DNA of 40,303 nt from Ophiostoma sp. CBS 140.51 (taxonomy: Eukaryota; Ascomycota; Sordariomycetes; Ophiostomatales; Ophiostomataceae), in the NCBI GenBank assembly GCA_029298735.1, contig JANSLP010000294.1, positions 1 to 40,303 on the forward strand. The letters are read 5' to 3'. This document shows positions 22,119 to 33,606 of the stretch, in pieces (position 1 is the stretch's first letter; the number at the start of each line of letters is the position of its first letter). A program made the translations under genes and the position numbers. The notes under the pieces were generated by a model. It worked only from the letters and a program-made list of their open reading frames with translations, was not told the DNA's origin and ran no database searches.

Positions 22119-22997
22119 TGTGGCCGGCGAATGTTCGTAGAGACAAAACCGATAGAAAAATCGTGATGCGTCAGCCTTGTGATTCAGCCTCAAATCTCAA
22201 AAGTCTCGGTATCAGACTTTCAAAATGATCTCAATACGATAGCACTTCTCATGAGGGGTGCGCGCAAATGAGAGAAAGCTCAGTGTGCAGCATGGCTGCT
22301 CGGTCGTACATCGCTGTGCGTGTATGCCGGTTTTGCTGTTGTATAGCCGCTGTTGTGCGTCGATCGATGTCACGAAATTAGTAGCAATCAATTCCGGAAA
22401 CAGCTATGTACACAGCTTGGAGCTCTCTCTTGACGATTTTATGGGGAGCTCTGGCAAGCCACCGTGCTAGTTTACAGTGCATTTTATCATGCATACTGTA
22501 CTGGATCATGCCTGCCAACAAGGCCACCCAGGGGGCCCGTTTTTGTACCTGGCTACTGCCCAATCAGCGTGCTTAGCAGCAGGCTGCACCTGCAAAAATA
22601 TTGTTGCTCCTGGTCTTTCCTGGTTTGGCGGCCCAGCGCGTCTTTGACGTGAATGAGAAAGAAGCTTCAGCAAAAAAAGGGCGACACTGAAAATCGACAA
22701 AGAAACAGAAACACATACAACACATCCAGCTCTTCAGCATCGACACCACGCGACGCCCTTACGCAGGCCATCTCTCGCACCACACGAAGCGAGCATCAAT
22801 AGCGATACGACACCATCTTTCCTACACACGACTCGCCAGCGTACAGCTCGTCATCAGACTCCTTTCACGACATCTCAACTTTTTTCGGTCTCTTTTTAAT
22901 TTCTGTCGAGCTTCATATCCAAATCTTTCGACCCGTTTACGCCCTCAACACCATCTCCTAGACCCTTTCCCACAGCTTCTCTGCCACTGGGGATGCC
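22119..22997. promoter_or_regulatory. Divergent promoter region of the UCH37-like and POM152 genes
   Basis: The two genes start 880 bases apart and point away from each other. On the plus strand no ATG occurs from about 22651 to 22992, suggesting a POM152 leader of up to about 340 nt. On the minus strand the ATG-free stretch above the deubiquitinase start is only about 130 nt. No gene is seen within. Confidence 0.55.
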
Positions 22998-23001
22998 ATG
23001 A
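22993..23001 (+). promoter_or_regulatory. Two-codon upstream ORF overlapping the POM152 start
   Basis: The sequence ATGCCATGA holds an upstream frame, ATG-CCA-TGA (22993-23001), and the POM152 start ATG (22998-23000). The stop of the small frame overlaps the main start as ATGA, so reaching POM152 needs leaky scanning or immediate reinitiation. Confidence 0.6.
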
Positions 23002-26000
23002 GCGCCACGCCTCGAGTGCGCTCCGGCGCGTTCCCCCAGACGCCGACAACCATCCGCGTCGGTCGTGGCGCACCGCCAACTCCTTCACCCAGTCCACCCG
23101 TCGACGACATCCCCACCAAACGCTCCTCTTCGTCAACATCCTCTCGGCCAGTATTTGCTTCGGCACGCTCGTCCAATGGCTCGACACGTGGCTCGGCCGC
23201 CGCCGCGGCAGCAGCAGCAGGTTCTGCAGCACCTGGGCCCCTTATTCCGCTCGACATTATCGATGCCCCGACACAGCGGTTTTATGCTGTGGCTCTTTAT
23301 ATTGCCTTGATCGCCTGGAAGTGCTACGACTGGGTGCAGCTGCTCGAGGAGAATGGCGAGTCGTTCTGGCTGTTCCTCAAGTGGATTGGCCTCGACTTTG
23401 TTTTCCTCTTTGGCCTGCCCGAGATGCGCATTCCGTGGCTTGAACTCTCGCAGCCTGTCGCCATCTTCCTCTTCTTCTGTCACGTCATCACCGACTACCT
23501 GCTCATGTTCAACATTGGCGTGCCCTGGCATGCTTGGTTCCTTAGCCTGCTCAAGGTCTTTTACGACCGCGAGCTGTCCATCTCTGAGCACTACGTCAAG
23601 GCTTCCAGCATCCTGCAGAACTCGTCCCTCATCTCCGGTCGCCAGATTATCAACATCTTGCCCGAGGGCTCGGCCATCTTGAACCCCAGCGGTCTGCCGT
23701 TCTGTATCGGTGGCCTTGGTGGTACCGGTGTAGCTGCCGGCGCCAACCCCAACATTGCGAATCTGCCGCTGTACTTTAATGCCACCATCCCCGCTGAGGT
23801 CGAGCTTATCCGCCTGGATCTCGACAGTAACGAGGAGGAGACGCTGCGTCTCACCAAGAACCAGCTCCGTGAGATTGCCAAGCTCGTCAAACGCCAGGAG
23901 GCTTCGGCTGATGGTACGCTGGCTGCTGTCCGCTTCGATGTGCCGGTCAAGAAGACGGGTGCCTACCGCCTAGGCCGTGTGCTTGATGAGTACAAGCTCG
24001 ACGTGCAGCGTCCGAGCCCCTTTTCGTTTGTCGTCTCCTGCCCCAGTGCTCGCGTTGGTGGCGGCGGCAACCCTCCGTCGAAGCAGTCCTCCTGGTCCTC
24101 TTCGTCTTCGTCTGGCCCGATTACGCGCTGCCACGGCGACCTGTCTGATCTGCTGCTCGAGGTCGACGGCACTCCGCCGCTCAAGATTGTCTACAGCCGT
24201 ACCATCAACGGCAAGGACCACAGCTTCCACTTCCAAAGCCTGCAGCCCGAGGGTTTCGTGTCCCCGCTTCTGGGCACCGTTCCCTCCCGCTCGGCTGGTC
24301 TGTCTGCTTCGGCCTCGTCGGGCAACTCGCAAGAGTCTCTTGATTCTGATGCTGTGGTTGCCGCCAACTTTCCGACCGAAGGTGACGCTGATATCTCCTG
24401 GGCTCGCTCCCGTCGCGTGTCTGTTGGCCTCAACGAGACCATGCATGTGGGCGGTGAGTGGCGCTACTCCATCGACGAGGTCCACGACGCCTTTGGCAAC
24501 GTGGCCAAGTACAATGAGCCCGTCGAGGACCACGAGGTCCGCCCGCGCCCACCCAAGCACCTGATCCAGAGCTTCCATGTTCGCGAGCGCCCCCGCATCC
24601 GGCTCCAGGGCTGCGACCTGCGCCAGCCGCTCAAGGTTGCTCGCGGCAAGTCGACGCAGTTCCCGATTCGCTACGAGATTCCTGGTGTGCGCCGCCCCGA
24701 AGACGGCTCTGCCCACACGCTCACGTGGCAATTCTCGCCCATCGACACTCTCACTAAGAGCGGCGACCACGGCGATGTCGTAACCACGGAGACCTTCAAC
24801 GCCCGCCACGCCGACGAGATGCCCACCATCTCTACGCCTGGTCTGTACACACTCAAGTCTGTGTCGTCCGGCTCTTGCGAGGGTGAGGTCCAGGAGCCCG
24901 CCTCGTGTCTGCTCCTGAACCCGCTCGAGCCTAAACTGGCACTCCGCTCCGAGGGCATCCCCGACAGCTGCGGCGGCAATTCTATCGGTCTGCGCGTCGA
25001 TCTTGACCTTGTCGGTACGCCGCCCTTCCTCGTACGTTACGATGTTAGCTCCAATGGTGTTGTCCGCCATGAGAAGGTCTCTGTGTCTGGCATGCGCTAC
25101 CAGCTCGAGCTGGTGCCCCGTGTCGCTGGTAACCACAAGTACATCTTCCGTTCCATCGATGACGCCGTCTACAAGTCTCAGCCGCTTTCTGGCTCCGAGA
25201 TGACCCTCGAGCAGAACGTCAAGCCTGCTGCTCGCGCCTCCATTGACCACCCCACGGGCAAGGCCAATGCCTGTCTCCAGGACTCTGTCGGTGTCGACAT
25301 CGCTCTTTCAGGTGAGGCGCCCTTCACGCTCGAGTACGTGCTGCTGCATGAGGGCAAGCGCCGTACTTTCAAGGAGGAGAACATTGACAAGTACCGCTAC
25401 CGCATCGACACCCCTGCGCTTGCACAGGGTGGCGAGTACACTCTGGCCCTCACGAGCGTTCACGACCGCAGTGGTTGCCGCACTTTCCTGCAGGGTGGTG
25501 GCGAGCTCAAGATTGCTGTTCGTCGCCAGCGTCCCCGTGCTGCCTTTGGCTTGCTTGAGAACAAGCGCCGTGTCTTCGTTGTTGAGGACGCCGCTGTTCG
25601 CCTGCCCCTCCGTCTCACGGGCGAGGGTCCTTGGAAGGTTTCGTACCGCAACCTGGGCAAGGAGTTTGGCGACGACGGCAAGCCCACTCACCCTGGCCCG
25701 CTGGTCACTCGCAGCCTCAACTCGGGCAACGATTTCCTGCAGGTTTCGGAGCGTGGCACATACGAGATCGTCGACGTCGCCGACAACCAGTGCGTCGGCC
25801 TGGTCGATAACACCGCCTCAGTCTTTGACGTCGACTGGTTCCCCCGGCCCAAACTCTCATTTGTGCAGACCGAGGCTATCCAGGAACAGGGCAACCTGTT
25901 TGTGAAGCAGGATGTCTGCGAGGGCGATGTCGACGGTTTTGAGATTGACTTGCGCGGTTCGCCGCCCTACCACGTCGAGTACAATGTCCGCCACAAGGCT

Positions 26001-27140
26001 GCCAAGGGCTCGCAGACATCGTTCATCCACAAGCAGCTCGACGCCGCCCTGGGCCGTGCCTCCATCCAGATGGACACCAGCAAGGCCGGCACCTACAGGT
26101 ACGAATTTGCACCTCCCGCCGACAGCCTTTATAACAACAACCGGCCCAGCTCGGGAAGTAAGGGCGGCGTCTCGCCGCTCGTCATGCAGCAGACCGTCTT
26201 CGCCAAGCCGACAGCTGCCTTTGCCAAGGCCGGCCAGTCGTTCAAGTACTGCATGACCGAGCAGGACAATGAGGATTTGATCCCCATGGTCCTGACGGGT
26301 GTGCCACCCTTCTATGTCGAGATGGAGATTAAGCACCAGAGCGGCGCTGTGTCCGAGACGTACCGCGTGCCGTCCATCATGACGCACAACTATGGCCTAC
26401 AGATCCCCCGCCAGCACCTGCGCCCCGGAACGCAGCAGGTGCGCATCCGCAAGGTCCGCGATGCCCGTGGCTGCCAGCAGAAGACGGACGACTTGGTGGG
26501 TGGTAACGGCAACAGCGCCAGCGACTCGCTCTCCTCTTCCTCCACATCCTCTGTGCAGGTGCAGCTCTTCGAGGCTCCGGCCATTTACGTTCTCGAGTCC
26601 CGCACCGACTACTGTGTCGGCGAGCGCATCAGCTACACTTTGTCGGGCACGCCGCCCTTTGATGTCTGGTACAACTTCAACGGTGTCACCCGCAAGGGCG
26701 CATCCGCCACGACCACCTTCCGCCGTGTCGCCGAGGCGCCCGGCGAGTTCACCATTACGGGCATCAGCGACAAGGCCTCCGAGTGCCGCGCCGCCGTCAA
26801 CCTGTCGCGTATCATTCACCCGCTGCCATCGGTCCGCGTCTCCCAGGGCCGCACCGCCCGCGTGGATATCCATGAGGGTGGCGCCGTCGAAATGGTCTTT
26901 GAGTTCGGCGGCACCCCGCCCTTTGAGTTTACCTACACGCGCAGCACCAATGCCCGCAAGGGCCAGCGCAGCCAGGTACTCGAGACGCGCCACGACATTT
27001 CGTACGAGATGACCAAGACGGTGCGTGCGAGCCAGGAGGGCACGTACGAGGTGGTGGCTATTAAGGACAAGTTCTGTGCGTTTTCGACGCAGCGGGGCGC
27101 CGAGGGAGCCGACAGCGGTAGTGGAAAGAAGAGAAATTAG
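22998..27140 (+). CDS. POM152: Nuclear pore membrane protein POM152
   Basis: A single exon of 1380 aa. POM152 is the fungal membrane nucleoporin that forms the lumenal ring of the nuclear pore complex. The N-terminal ~85 residues are Ser/Pro/Ala-rich and should face the cytosol or pore. Hydrophobic segments follow at about 92-110 (FYAVALYIALIAWKCY), 123-138 (FWLFLKWIGLDFVFLF) and 150-172 (VAIFLFFCHVITDYLLMF), a membrane region of up to three helices. The rest is lumenal and built of Ig-like repeats of roughly 100 residues. Each is marked by a G-x-x-P-[FWYL]-x-[VLIF]-x-[YM] strand, at about 390, 672, 771, 874, 986, 1100, 1216 and 1304; a less regular one lies near 550-600. Yeast Pom152 is 1337 aa, so this protein appears full length. 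No frameshift or intron is needed. Confidence 0.95.
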   Translation: MSATPRVRSGAFPQTPTTIRVGRGAPPTPSPSPPVDDIPTKRSSSSTSSRPVFASARSSNGSTRGSAAAAAAAAGSAAPGPLIPLDIIDAPTQRFYAVALYIALIAWKCYDWVQLLEENGESFWLFLKWIGLDFVFLFGLPEMRIPWLELSQPVAIFLFFCHVITDYLLMFNIGVPWHAWFLSLLKVFYDRELSISEHYVKASSILQNSSLISGRQIINILPEGSAILNPSGLPFCIGGLGGTGVAAGANPNIANLPLYFNATIPAEVELIRLDLDSNEEETLRLTKNQLREIAKLVKRQEASADGTLAAVRFDVPVKKTGAYRLGRVLDEYKLDVQRPSPFSFVVSCPSARVGGGGNPPSKQSSWSSSSSSGPITRCHGDLSDLLLEVDGTPPLKIVYSRTINGKDHSFHFQSLQPEGFVSPLLGTVPSRSAGLSASASSGNSQESLDSDAVVAANFPTEGDADISWARSRRVSVGLNETMHVGGEWRYSIDEVHDAFGNVAKYNEPVEDHEVRPRPPKHLIQSFHVRERPRIRLQGCDLRQPLKVARGKSTQFPIRYEIPGVRRPEDGSAHTLTWQFSPIDTLTKSGDHGDVVTTETFNARHADEMPTISTPGLYTLKSVSSGSCEGEVQEPASCLLLNPLEPKLALRSEGIPDSCGGNSIGLRVDLDLVGTPPFLVRYDVSSNGVVRHEKVSVSGMRYQLELVPRVAGNHKYIFRSIDDAVYKSQPLSGSEMTLEQNVKPAARASIDHPTGKANACLQDSVGVDIALSGEAPFTLEYVLLHEGKRRTFKEENIDKYRYRIDTPALAQGGEYTLALTSVHDRSGCRTFLQGGGELKIAVRRQRPRAAFGLLENKRRVFVVEDAAVRLPLRLTGEGPWKVSYRNLGKEFGDDGKPTHPGPLVTRSLNSGNDFLQVSERGTYEIVDVADNQCVGLVDNTASVFDVDWFPRPKLSFVQTEAIQEQGNLFVKQDVCEGDVDGFEIDLRGSPPYHVEYNVRHKAAKGSQTSFIHKQLDAALGRASIQMDTSKAGTYRYEFAPPADSLYNNNRPSSGSKGGVSPLVMQQTVFAKPTAAFAKAGQSFKYCMTEQDNEDLIPMVLTGVPPFYVEMEIKHQSGAVSETYRVPSIMTHNYGLQIPRQHLRPGTQQVRIRKVRDARGCQQKTDDLVGGNGNSASDSLSSSSTSSVQVQLFEAPAIYVLESRTDYCVGERISYTLSGTPPFDVWYNFNGVTRKGASATTTFRRVAEAPGEFTITGISDKASECRAAVNLSRIIHPLPSVRVSQGRTARVDIHEGGAVEMVFEFGGTPPFEFTYTRSTNARKGQRSQVLETRHDISYEMTKTVRASQEGTYEVVAIKDKFCAFSTQRGAEGADSGSGKKRN

Positions 27141-27761
27141 AAGGGATAAAGTTAGGGATGTATCAAGGGTGATTTGTCAAAGGGTTTATTATTTTGTTTT
27201 TGATTGTTTTTGTCGGCTTATTTCTGTGTTTACACCCCTTTTCCCCTTCCCCTTCTCTTTCTTCCCACCTGTTCCTTTATTTTGCATAAGCAGGGCGTTT
27301 GGAACCAATTTGTGTTTTGTGTCTTTTTTTTATTTCAATCTCTTTGTATAGGAACTGGAAAAGAATAAATAAGGTTTAATATGTATTAGTGTTTATATGG
27401 TGATGTATATAGGCATGCTTTTCTGTGACATCAGCTCTCACACCATCAATCCTTCCTTTCTGGGAGAGTTCACGCTTAGGCCGCAACTGCCAGTTTGGGT
27501 AGAATTCTTTTTTGTATTTTTTTTGTTCGTATAACTGTTTCTCGGAGGTGCCTTCCTTGATGCTGGTATCGCACCTTCCTCCCATCCTGTGAGTCTATGG
27601 AAATGATAAATAACTCTGTAGTATGTCCTGCGCTGAAGATGTTCCCCCCTTTCCCTCCTCTTTTTATTTCTCCACCCTATTTTGTCGTAACCCGCACCCA
27701 TCCAGATTGGTCGTACACGGCATTAATATCGCAATATCCGCCATCTTTTCTCCCCTCGACA
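27141..27761. other. Convergent intergenic region of POM152 and eIF2B epsilon
   Basis: 3' regions of two facing genes. The POM152 side is T-rich and holds AATAAA at 27364-27369. The eIF2B side is CT-rich on the plus strand. No gene seen. Confidence 0.6.
27364..27369 (+). terminator. Candidate polyadenylation signal of POM152
   Basis: AATAAA lies 224 nt after the POM152 stop in an A/T-rich context and is followed by T-rich sequence. Fungal signals are loose, so this is only a likely site. Confidence 0.4.
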
Positions 27762-30441
27762 TTAATCACTGTCCTCATCACTCTCCTCCTCATCGTCGTC
27801 ATCGTCGTCCTCATCGCTGTCATCCTCCTCGGCCGTCTCAAGCCACTCAACAAGAACACGACACCGCTCGCGTGTGCCGGCCATGCTGCTGTCACCAGAG
27901 GCGCCACTACCGCCCTCGGCTGCGCGGCCGTCGGCCCACCAGGCCAGGATGCCCTCCTCGTCGAGCACGTCGCTGTCGTACAGCTGCTGGAGGAGGGCTG
28001 CAAGCAGCGTGCCGGGCGCGGCCAGGCCCTCAATCTGCTTGCCCTTGTTCTCCTTCTCCTCGCGGATACGCATGCCGACAAGTGTCCGCTGCAGCGCAAG
28101 CACAAACTCGACCTGCTCGTCAGATGTGCCGTTGCCGACACCGACGTCGCGCACAAACTTGGCGGCACCGGTCTTGCTCTTGACAGCACGCTCGGCCGCC
28201 TTGGAGGCGTCAAGGCCCTGGCCCTGCTCGCCGGGCGTGTCGACGGGGGCGGCGAGCTCGCAGGCACGGCGGGCAAATGCAGCCGCCACGGCACGGCGTA
28301 CAGCTCCGTCGGAAGCGTCCGTGGACAGGCGCAGGCCCATAAATTCGAGGCGTGCAGACTCAAAGTCGCCGCTAGCGTCGTCGCGCAGGGCATCAAGTAG
28401 ACCGTTGACGGCGTCGGTATGGAAAGAGCTGCTAACCGTGCTCACACCGTCGGCGCCAATCAGGCCTGTAGCACCACCAGCGCCAGATGCGAAGCGGCCA
28501 GCCAGGCCATCACTCGTCGAAAACCGTGAACCATCGAGGGATGCAAAGGACGGCAGCCGTGATCTTGATCCCCGCTCGCCGCCTGCATTGCTGGCACTGA
28601 GGAAGCCACTGCTCTTGCCGCCCTCGGCACCCGCCTCTTCGTCGTCGTCGTCAAATACGGCATCCTCATCGTCATACTCGCCGTCGGATTCGAAGCTGGA
28701 AATGGAGGAGGTGGAGAGGTTGAGGTGTGCGGTGGAGTAAATAAGGGATCGTTGCAGCGACTCGGCGGTGATTGCATCGCTATCTTCGTCATCTTCGTCG
28801 TCATCGTCTGTGGTATGATGGTATGTTGCTCCCTTGCCACCAGCACCAACGACAGCTGCGTCGTCGGCGACTGCGCTGCCATTCGACTTGGAAACAGAGA
28901 GGACGACAGGGTTGCCTGCCGTAGCATTGAGCTGGACCTTGTCGGCGACAGCTATGCCAAACGACAGAACGGAGCCAGCCGGGACGACAGAGTCGCTTCC
29001 GACGTGGACGTTGCTGGCCAGGATGGATCTTGTGACGACGGTGTTGTCACCAATGACAACGTCGTCCCACAGGTAGCAGTTTTCTATGCGCACATTGTTG
29101 CCGATGCGGCAGCGGCGGCCGATTGTGCTACCCGAAACGACACTGTTTGCGCCAATGGTTGTGTACAAACCAATTGCTGCACGGGATACTGATGCGGTGT
29201 GGTCAATTGTGACACTACGCTCAGCAGAGACGCCCACACCCGCACCACCACGACCGGCACCAGGACGGCGGCGCAAAGTGGCATATGAGTGACCTGGCAG
29301 CAGGTTGGTATCGGGGACCATGGGGTAGGTCCAACGGCTGAGAATGTCGCGGCTGACGGCATCGTACATTTGCAGACTATTGACGCGGGCGGCATAGCTT
29401 CCGGCGGTTGAGCCGACGCCGCTGGTGTGTGGCTGGTCGGTGACAATCTCAGTGTAGATGAGCTTGCCGTTGAGCTCCCAGTCTTTGAGCACGTTATGCA
29501 GAAAGTTCTTGCGCGGCAGCTCGCAGTCAAAGCTCTCGGTCCACAGGGCGAGGACATCAGGGGTGCAAATGTCGATACTGCAGTCGATGAGGTCGGAGCG
29601 GATCATGATGTCGGCATTCTTTTCGAGGAAGGCGGGGTCAATGACGAGATACCGGTCGTCGCCGTGGTCGAGCGGGGTCATCTCGTCGTACTGGAGGCAG
29701 CGGCCCGTGGCGGCGTCCAAAACAAAGATGGGTTCAATGCCGTGGGCACGGGTGTGGTGGTCATTGTTGCTGCTACCGGCAGAGGCATCGCTGTCGCCGC
29801 CCTCGCGCAGGACCAAAGTCATGACGGCATCGCGGTTGGCTTCACGGCGCGCACGGTGGCGGGCGAGTATAGGGTCGAGGGGCACGTTGGAGACGACGTC
29901 GCCGTGGACGAGAACAAAATCGCCGGCGATTATACCGCGCTTGTCGAGGTCGCGCAGGAAATCACCGAGCGACGAGGCCTGGGCGACGCGGATGATGTCG
30001 AGGGACTGGAAAGGGTTGGTCTTGCTAGTGGGTGACCAGCGGGGCGATGCGGCAAGGTAGCCCTCGACCTGATCGGCGAAGGCGCCGCAGTAGAGGTAGA
30101 CTTCTTGGACGCCGTTCATGGCAAGGTACTCGAGGGTGTATTCGATCAGGGGAGTGTTGGCAAGGGGAAGGAGACATCTTGGCCGGTCAATGGTAAGCGG
30201 CTTAAAGCGGTCTTGGAAGGAGTCGGCAAGAATCTGGAAAAAGGAGCGCCGCCGTGGTCAGTATCTGTTCTCTCACATCACGGGAAGCTTGGCGAAGGCC
30301 CTCGAAAGGTGCATCGGCCACAAAAAGCTCTCAAGAACTTACAACGGCCTGCAGGACATCTTCGCTCTTGTCGTCCGCGGGGCCTTTGCCTCCTGCTTTC
30401 TTGCCGCGGGCGCCGGCGCCCTTTTTGTTGGCCTGCGACAT
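27762..30441 (-). CDS. GCD6: Translation initiation factor eIF2B, epsilon subunit
   Basis: Two exons, 30441-30343 and 30233-27762. The 109-nt intron begins GTAAGT and ends CCAG; the product is 856 aa. The first exon (MSQANKKGAGARGKKAGG...) and the start of the second restore the N terminus, including RPRCLLPLANTPLIEYTLEY, the nucleotidyltransferase-like opening of the family. eIF2B is the guanine-nucleotide exchange factor that recharges eIF2 with GTP; epsilon is its catalytic subunit. The nucleotidyltransferase-like domain spans about 35-300. A left-handed beta helix of hexapeptide repeats is visible near 380-470 (IGANSVVSGSTIGRRCRIG, IGDNTVVTRSILASNVHVG). The catalytic W2/eIF5C-type domain follows from about 620, including SARLEFMGLRLS and ending at VEWLETAEE. 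The tail is a run of Asp, Glu and Ser, longer than the usual acidic box. An acidic, Ser-rich linker separates the helix from the W2 domain. Confidence 0.94.
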
Positions 30442-31137
30442 GAGAACTCGTGCGCGCGATCTATGGATGATGCAAATAATGTAGTAGATGCGATAAATCG
30501 GGGTTCTGGGGATGCTGGTGGTGGGTGTGCTGTCGTTTTATGAGTGTGTTGTTTAATCCTGTCGATTTTGCTTGCTGCGGGCAGTGACGCTGTTCTGTGT
30601 GTGGTGCGGTTTCGCGTTTGTGAGTCAAAAAAAGTTAAAGGTGGGGGGTGCGATTTGTGTGGACAGCGGGTCGCAATGGGTCCTCTGGGCCAAGCATTAA
30701 CAAATGCGCCGAAAGAGGGCTAGCGCACTGTGAGCGAGCTTTGTGGTTGGTGACATTGTTGCCATCACTTACAAGACGCATCGCGACAAATGGAATGTGA
30801 GAGAGTGGCTCCTTCCTTTGCAAAGTAAGCCAGAAACTGAAGCAGGACATGGCGAGGAAAGAATCAAATAAGCTTTAATGTTTCGCTCTTTCTGTTCTTC
30901 ATGGAAAGTCGGAAGGCCAACTTCACGAATGCACCTGCCAGGCCAGTATTAGTGGCAGTCACGTGTTTATACACGTGCGCTACCCCGACTTATTTACAAC
31001 CCCCGACGCAACAGCGCTCATCTCACAACTCCTCGCGGGAATTACACCGGCATTGTCTGGTCGGCATCGTCTCTACTGAAAAGGACGTTGGGTTGCAATT
31101 TTCACGCAATTGACGTCGACAGCAGGTCACAACGACC
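30442..31137. promoter_or_regulatory. Divergent promoter region of eIF2B epsilon and the Zn2Cys6 factor
   Basis: About 700 bases between two outward-pointing starts. On the minus strand there is no ATG from 30442 to 30694, a likely eIF2B leader. On the plus strand none occurs from 30931 to the factor's start. No gene is seen inside. Confidence 0.55.
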
Positions 31138-33606
31138 ATGGAAGACAGCAGCCCGCCGCGCGACCTTCGGAAACGGAGGCGAAATCGCAACCGGACTCGT
31201 GTGACGAGAGCTTGCGATCGATGCAAAGCGTGGGTGACCTCCCAAGCTCCTTTTCTACTTTCTTTCATCCTCATGCATGATGCATACTGACCCACTCATA
31301 GGAGAAAGATCAAGTGCAATGGCATCCAGCCGTGCATCTTCTGCTCACACGCGGGAGCGATGTGCACATATGAGTCGGCATACAACCGGGGCCGCTTGCC
31401 GTCAGTCGTTCCGGCAGATAGCAGCACCCTGGAGACAACAATGGACAGCATCGAAGCCATGGGCACGATTGGACACTCAGAATATGCAAGGCCGGAGTCT
31501 GTGGTGACCCCAAGACAGCAGCAGCAGCAGCAGTCAGCGTATCTGCCGGTGCAGAGTGAAGGGGCTGCTGGCCTCAACATACAGGGCTACCATCATCTCC
31601 ACGATCCGCATCTCGACTCACATTTGGCAACACCGCCTCCCGTCTCAGGCTCCGTTGTCGCCCCACTACAGCCGTCGCTGCAGTCGTCGTCGTCGTCTTC
31701 GCGGCCCAACTCACCAGAGCCTCAGACAGATCTCCAGGGTCATTACATTGGACCAGCCTCGGGCGTCTCGTTTCTCTTGCGGCTGCAGAAGAGACTGCAC
31801 CAGGCTGTGTCCTTTTCCCATCCAGACAGCATCTTTACGTTTGGCGATGCACCACTACATCACCCGTCCGAGTTTGACCCTTCGTTTTGCATGATGCTGC
31901 CACTGGAAGACGCCCAGCGGCTGCTCGACCGCTACTTTGATTACGCCATGCCGACGTACCGGTTCCTGCACTTTCCAACGGTGCAGAAGTGGTTCACCGA
32001 ATTCTACGACAGTCTTGGCGCCATGAACGACGGCAGCGGTGCCGCTGCAAAAGCCGCACTGCTATTCATGATCTTTGCACACGCTTGGGCGTACATGCCG
32101 GACGAGGACAAGCCCGGCCCACCAGACCTCAGCGTACGCTATTATCTCGCGGCCGAACATCTACTCGCTAAAGAAAAGGGCTCTGTCCGCTTGACCAGTG
32201 TGCAGGCCCGGCTGCTCCAGTGCTACTACCTGCTCACACGGTCACGCATCAACCACTGTTGGAACCAGTTCGGCACAGTGACTCGCCTGGCTCTGGCCAT
32301 TGGCCTCCACCGCAACAAGAGGCCGGATGCGCCAATTGCCCATCGAGGTGCTGGCAACGGCGGTGACCACCTGGGCCTCATTGAGTCCGAATGTCGACGC
32401 CGTACGTTTTGGTGTGCATATACACTAGATGCATATCTGAGCTTGTCCTTGGGTCGACCACCGACATTTCATGACGACGACATCGATACCGAGTTGCCAG
32501 CATGTGTCGACGACAATGCAATCACAGCAGGACATATGGCTCCGTCGCCCTCGGGAATGAGCGGTGGACTCTCCGTCATGCTGGCGCCCGTCGCACATAT
32601 GAAGTAAGACGCCCTAGTGATCAGCCTCGTATATATTCCCATCTGACAATCTACTAGACTCGCTCAAATTATCAACAGGCTGCTGCGCAGCTTGTACTCG
32701 ATCAAGCCCATCTCGGCCGACAAGAGGGCAGCCCTCGCTGCGCAGATTGCCGACGACCTCACCAACTGGCGCAGTGATCTGGCCCGCTTTCTGGACGCCG
32801 ATCTGTTTAGCATTTCCCAGCTCATCCCCATCTTCCAGCGCCAGCGTAACGTTTTGAATCTCACGTACTGGCATGCAGTCATTCTGACGTACCGTCCGTT
32901 TGTGCTGCACAATGGTGATGTGTCAAGTACCACAGATGGGCCAACAGCCGACGAAAAGGTCCAAAAGTGCCTGAGCGCGGCCATGAACATTGCCAACACG
33001 ATACGTGAGATTGTTGAGAGCCGGCAACTCACGGCCGCCTTTTGGATCACGGCGTACTTTGCCTTTAGTGCCACGATTGTGCTCTACGTGTATGTGATCC
33101 AAAAGGGCGGACGACGGGCATTGTCTTCACCGTCGTCCACCGCTTCCTCGTCCGCCGTGTACAGCGACTACCTTGCCGCGGCCATTCAGTGCCAGTCACA
33201 CATCTCACGCTTTGCTGAGAAGGGCTCGCTGTCAGAGCGCTACTTCTTGGTGCTGGAAGAGCTGCGCATTGAAGCGCTACGGCAGACTAACGGCGGTGCC
33301 GGGGTCGGTGCTGGTGCTGGTGCTGGTGCTGGTGGTAGTGGCGGCGGCAGCAGTACAAACCCTCCTTTAATGTACCTCCATCCGGACGGTACATCTGCAA
33401 CCGACATGACGGCCGGCTTTATCGGCAGTTCCGCCGCGGCTGCGGCACCACAACTCAACTTCGGCTCTTTACCCAACGCTATGCCACCCTCGGCCACAGC
33501 AGCCAACACGATGATTGACAGCACCGAGTGGGAGCAGTTTGCCTTGATGTTGTCGTCTGGGTTGGGCAACCTGGATGTGTTTAACGACTCATTCTATCAG
33601 GAGTGA
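31138..33606 (+). CDS. Zn(II)2Cys6 fungal-specific transcription factor
   Basis: Three exons: 31138-31229, 31302-32603 and 32658-33606. Intron 1 (72 nt, GTGGGT...ATAG) and intron 2 (54 nt, GTAAGA...CTAG) keep phase; the product is 780 aa. The binuclear zinc cluster is complete: Cys26, Cys29, Cys36, Cys42, Cys45 and Cys52, with spacing 2-6-5-2-6. Intron 1 cuts it between the second and third Cys, so the DNA-binding domain exists only after splicing. A basic stretch (RKRRRNRNRTR) precedes it. A fungal-specific transcription factor domain of the Fungal_trans type follows from about 260 to 560, including FDYAMPTYRFLHFPTVQKW, HLLAKEKGSVRLTSVQA and RTFWCAYTLDAYLSLSLGRP. Gln-, Ser- and Gly/Ala-rich low-complexity runs flank it. 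It is a nuclear DNA-binding regulator. No neighbouring catabolic or biosynthetic cluster hints at its targets, and I do not recognise a named orthologue. Confidence 0.9.
31513..31533 (+). repeat. CAG microsatellite within the Zn2Cys6 factor
   Basis: A run of CAG triplets encodes a short polyglutamine tract upstream of the main regulatory domain. It is in frame, so length changes would alter the protein without shifting it. Confidence 0.75.
33307..33336 (+). repeat. GGTGCT hexamer repeat within the Zn2Cys6 factor
   Basis: About five near-perfect GGTGCT units encode alternating Gly-Ala near residue 680, followed by Gly/Ser-rich sequence. This is probably a flexible linker, and an indel-prone site. 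Confidence 0.75.

Noticed and set aside
23970..25250. A 426-codon antisense frame inside POM152
   Set aside because: It mirrors the codon bias of POM152 on the other strand, and the translation matches no family.
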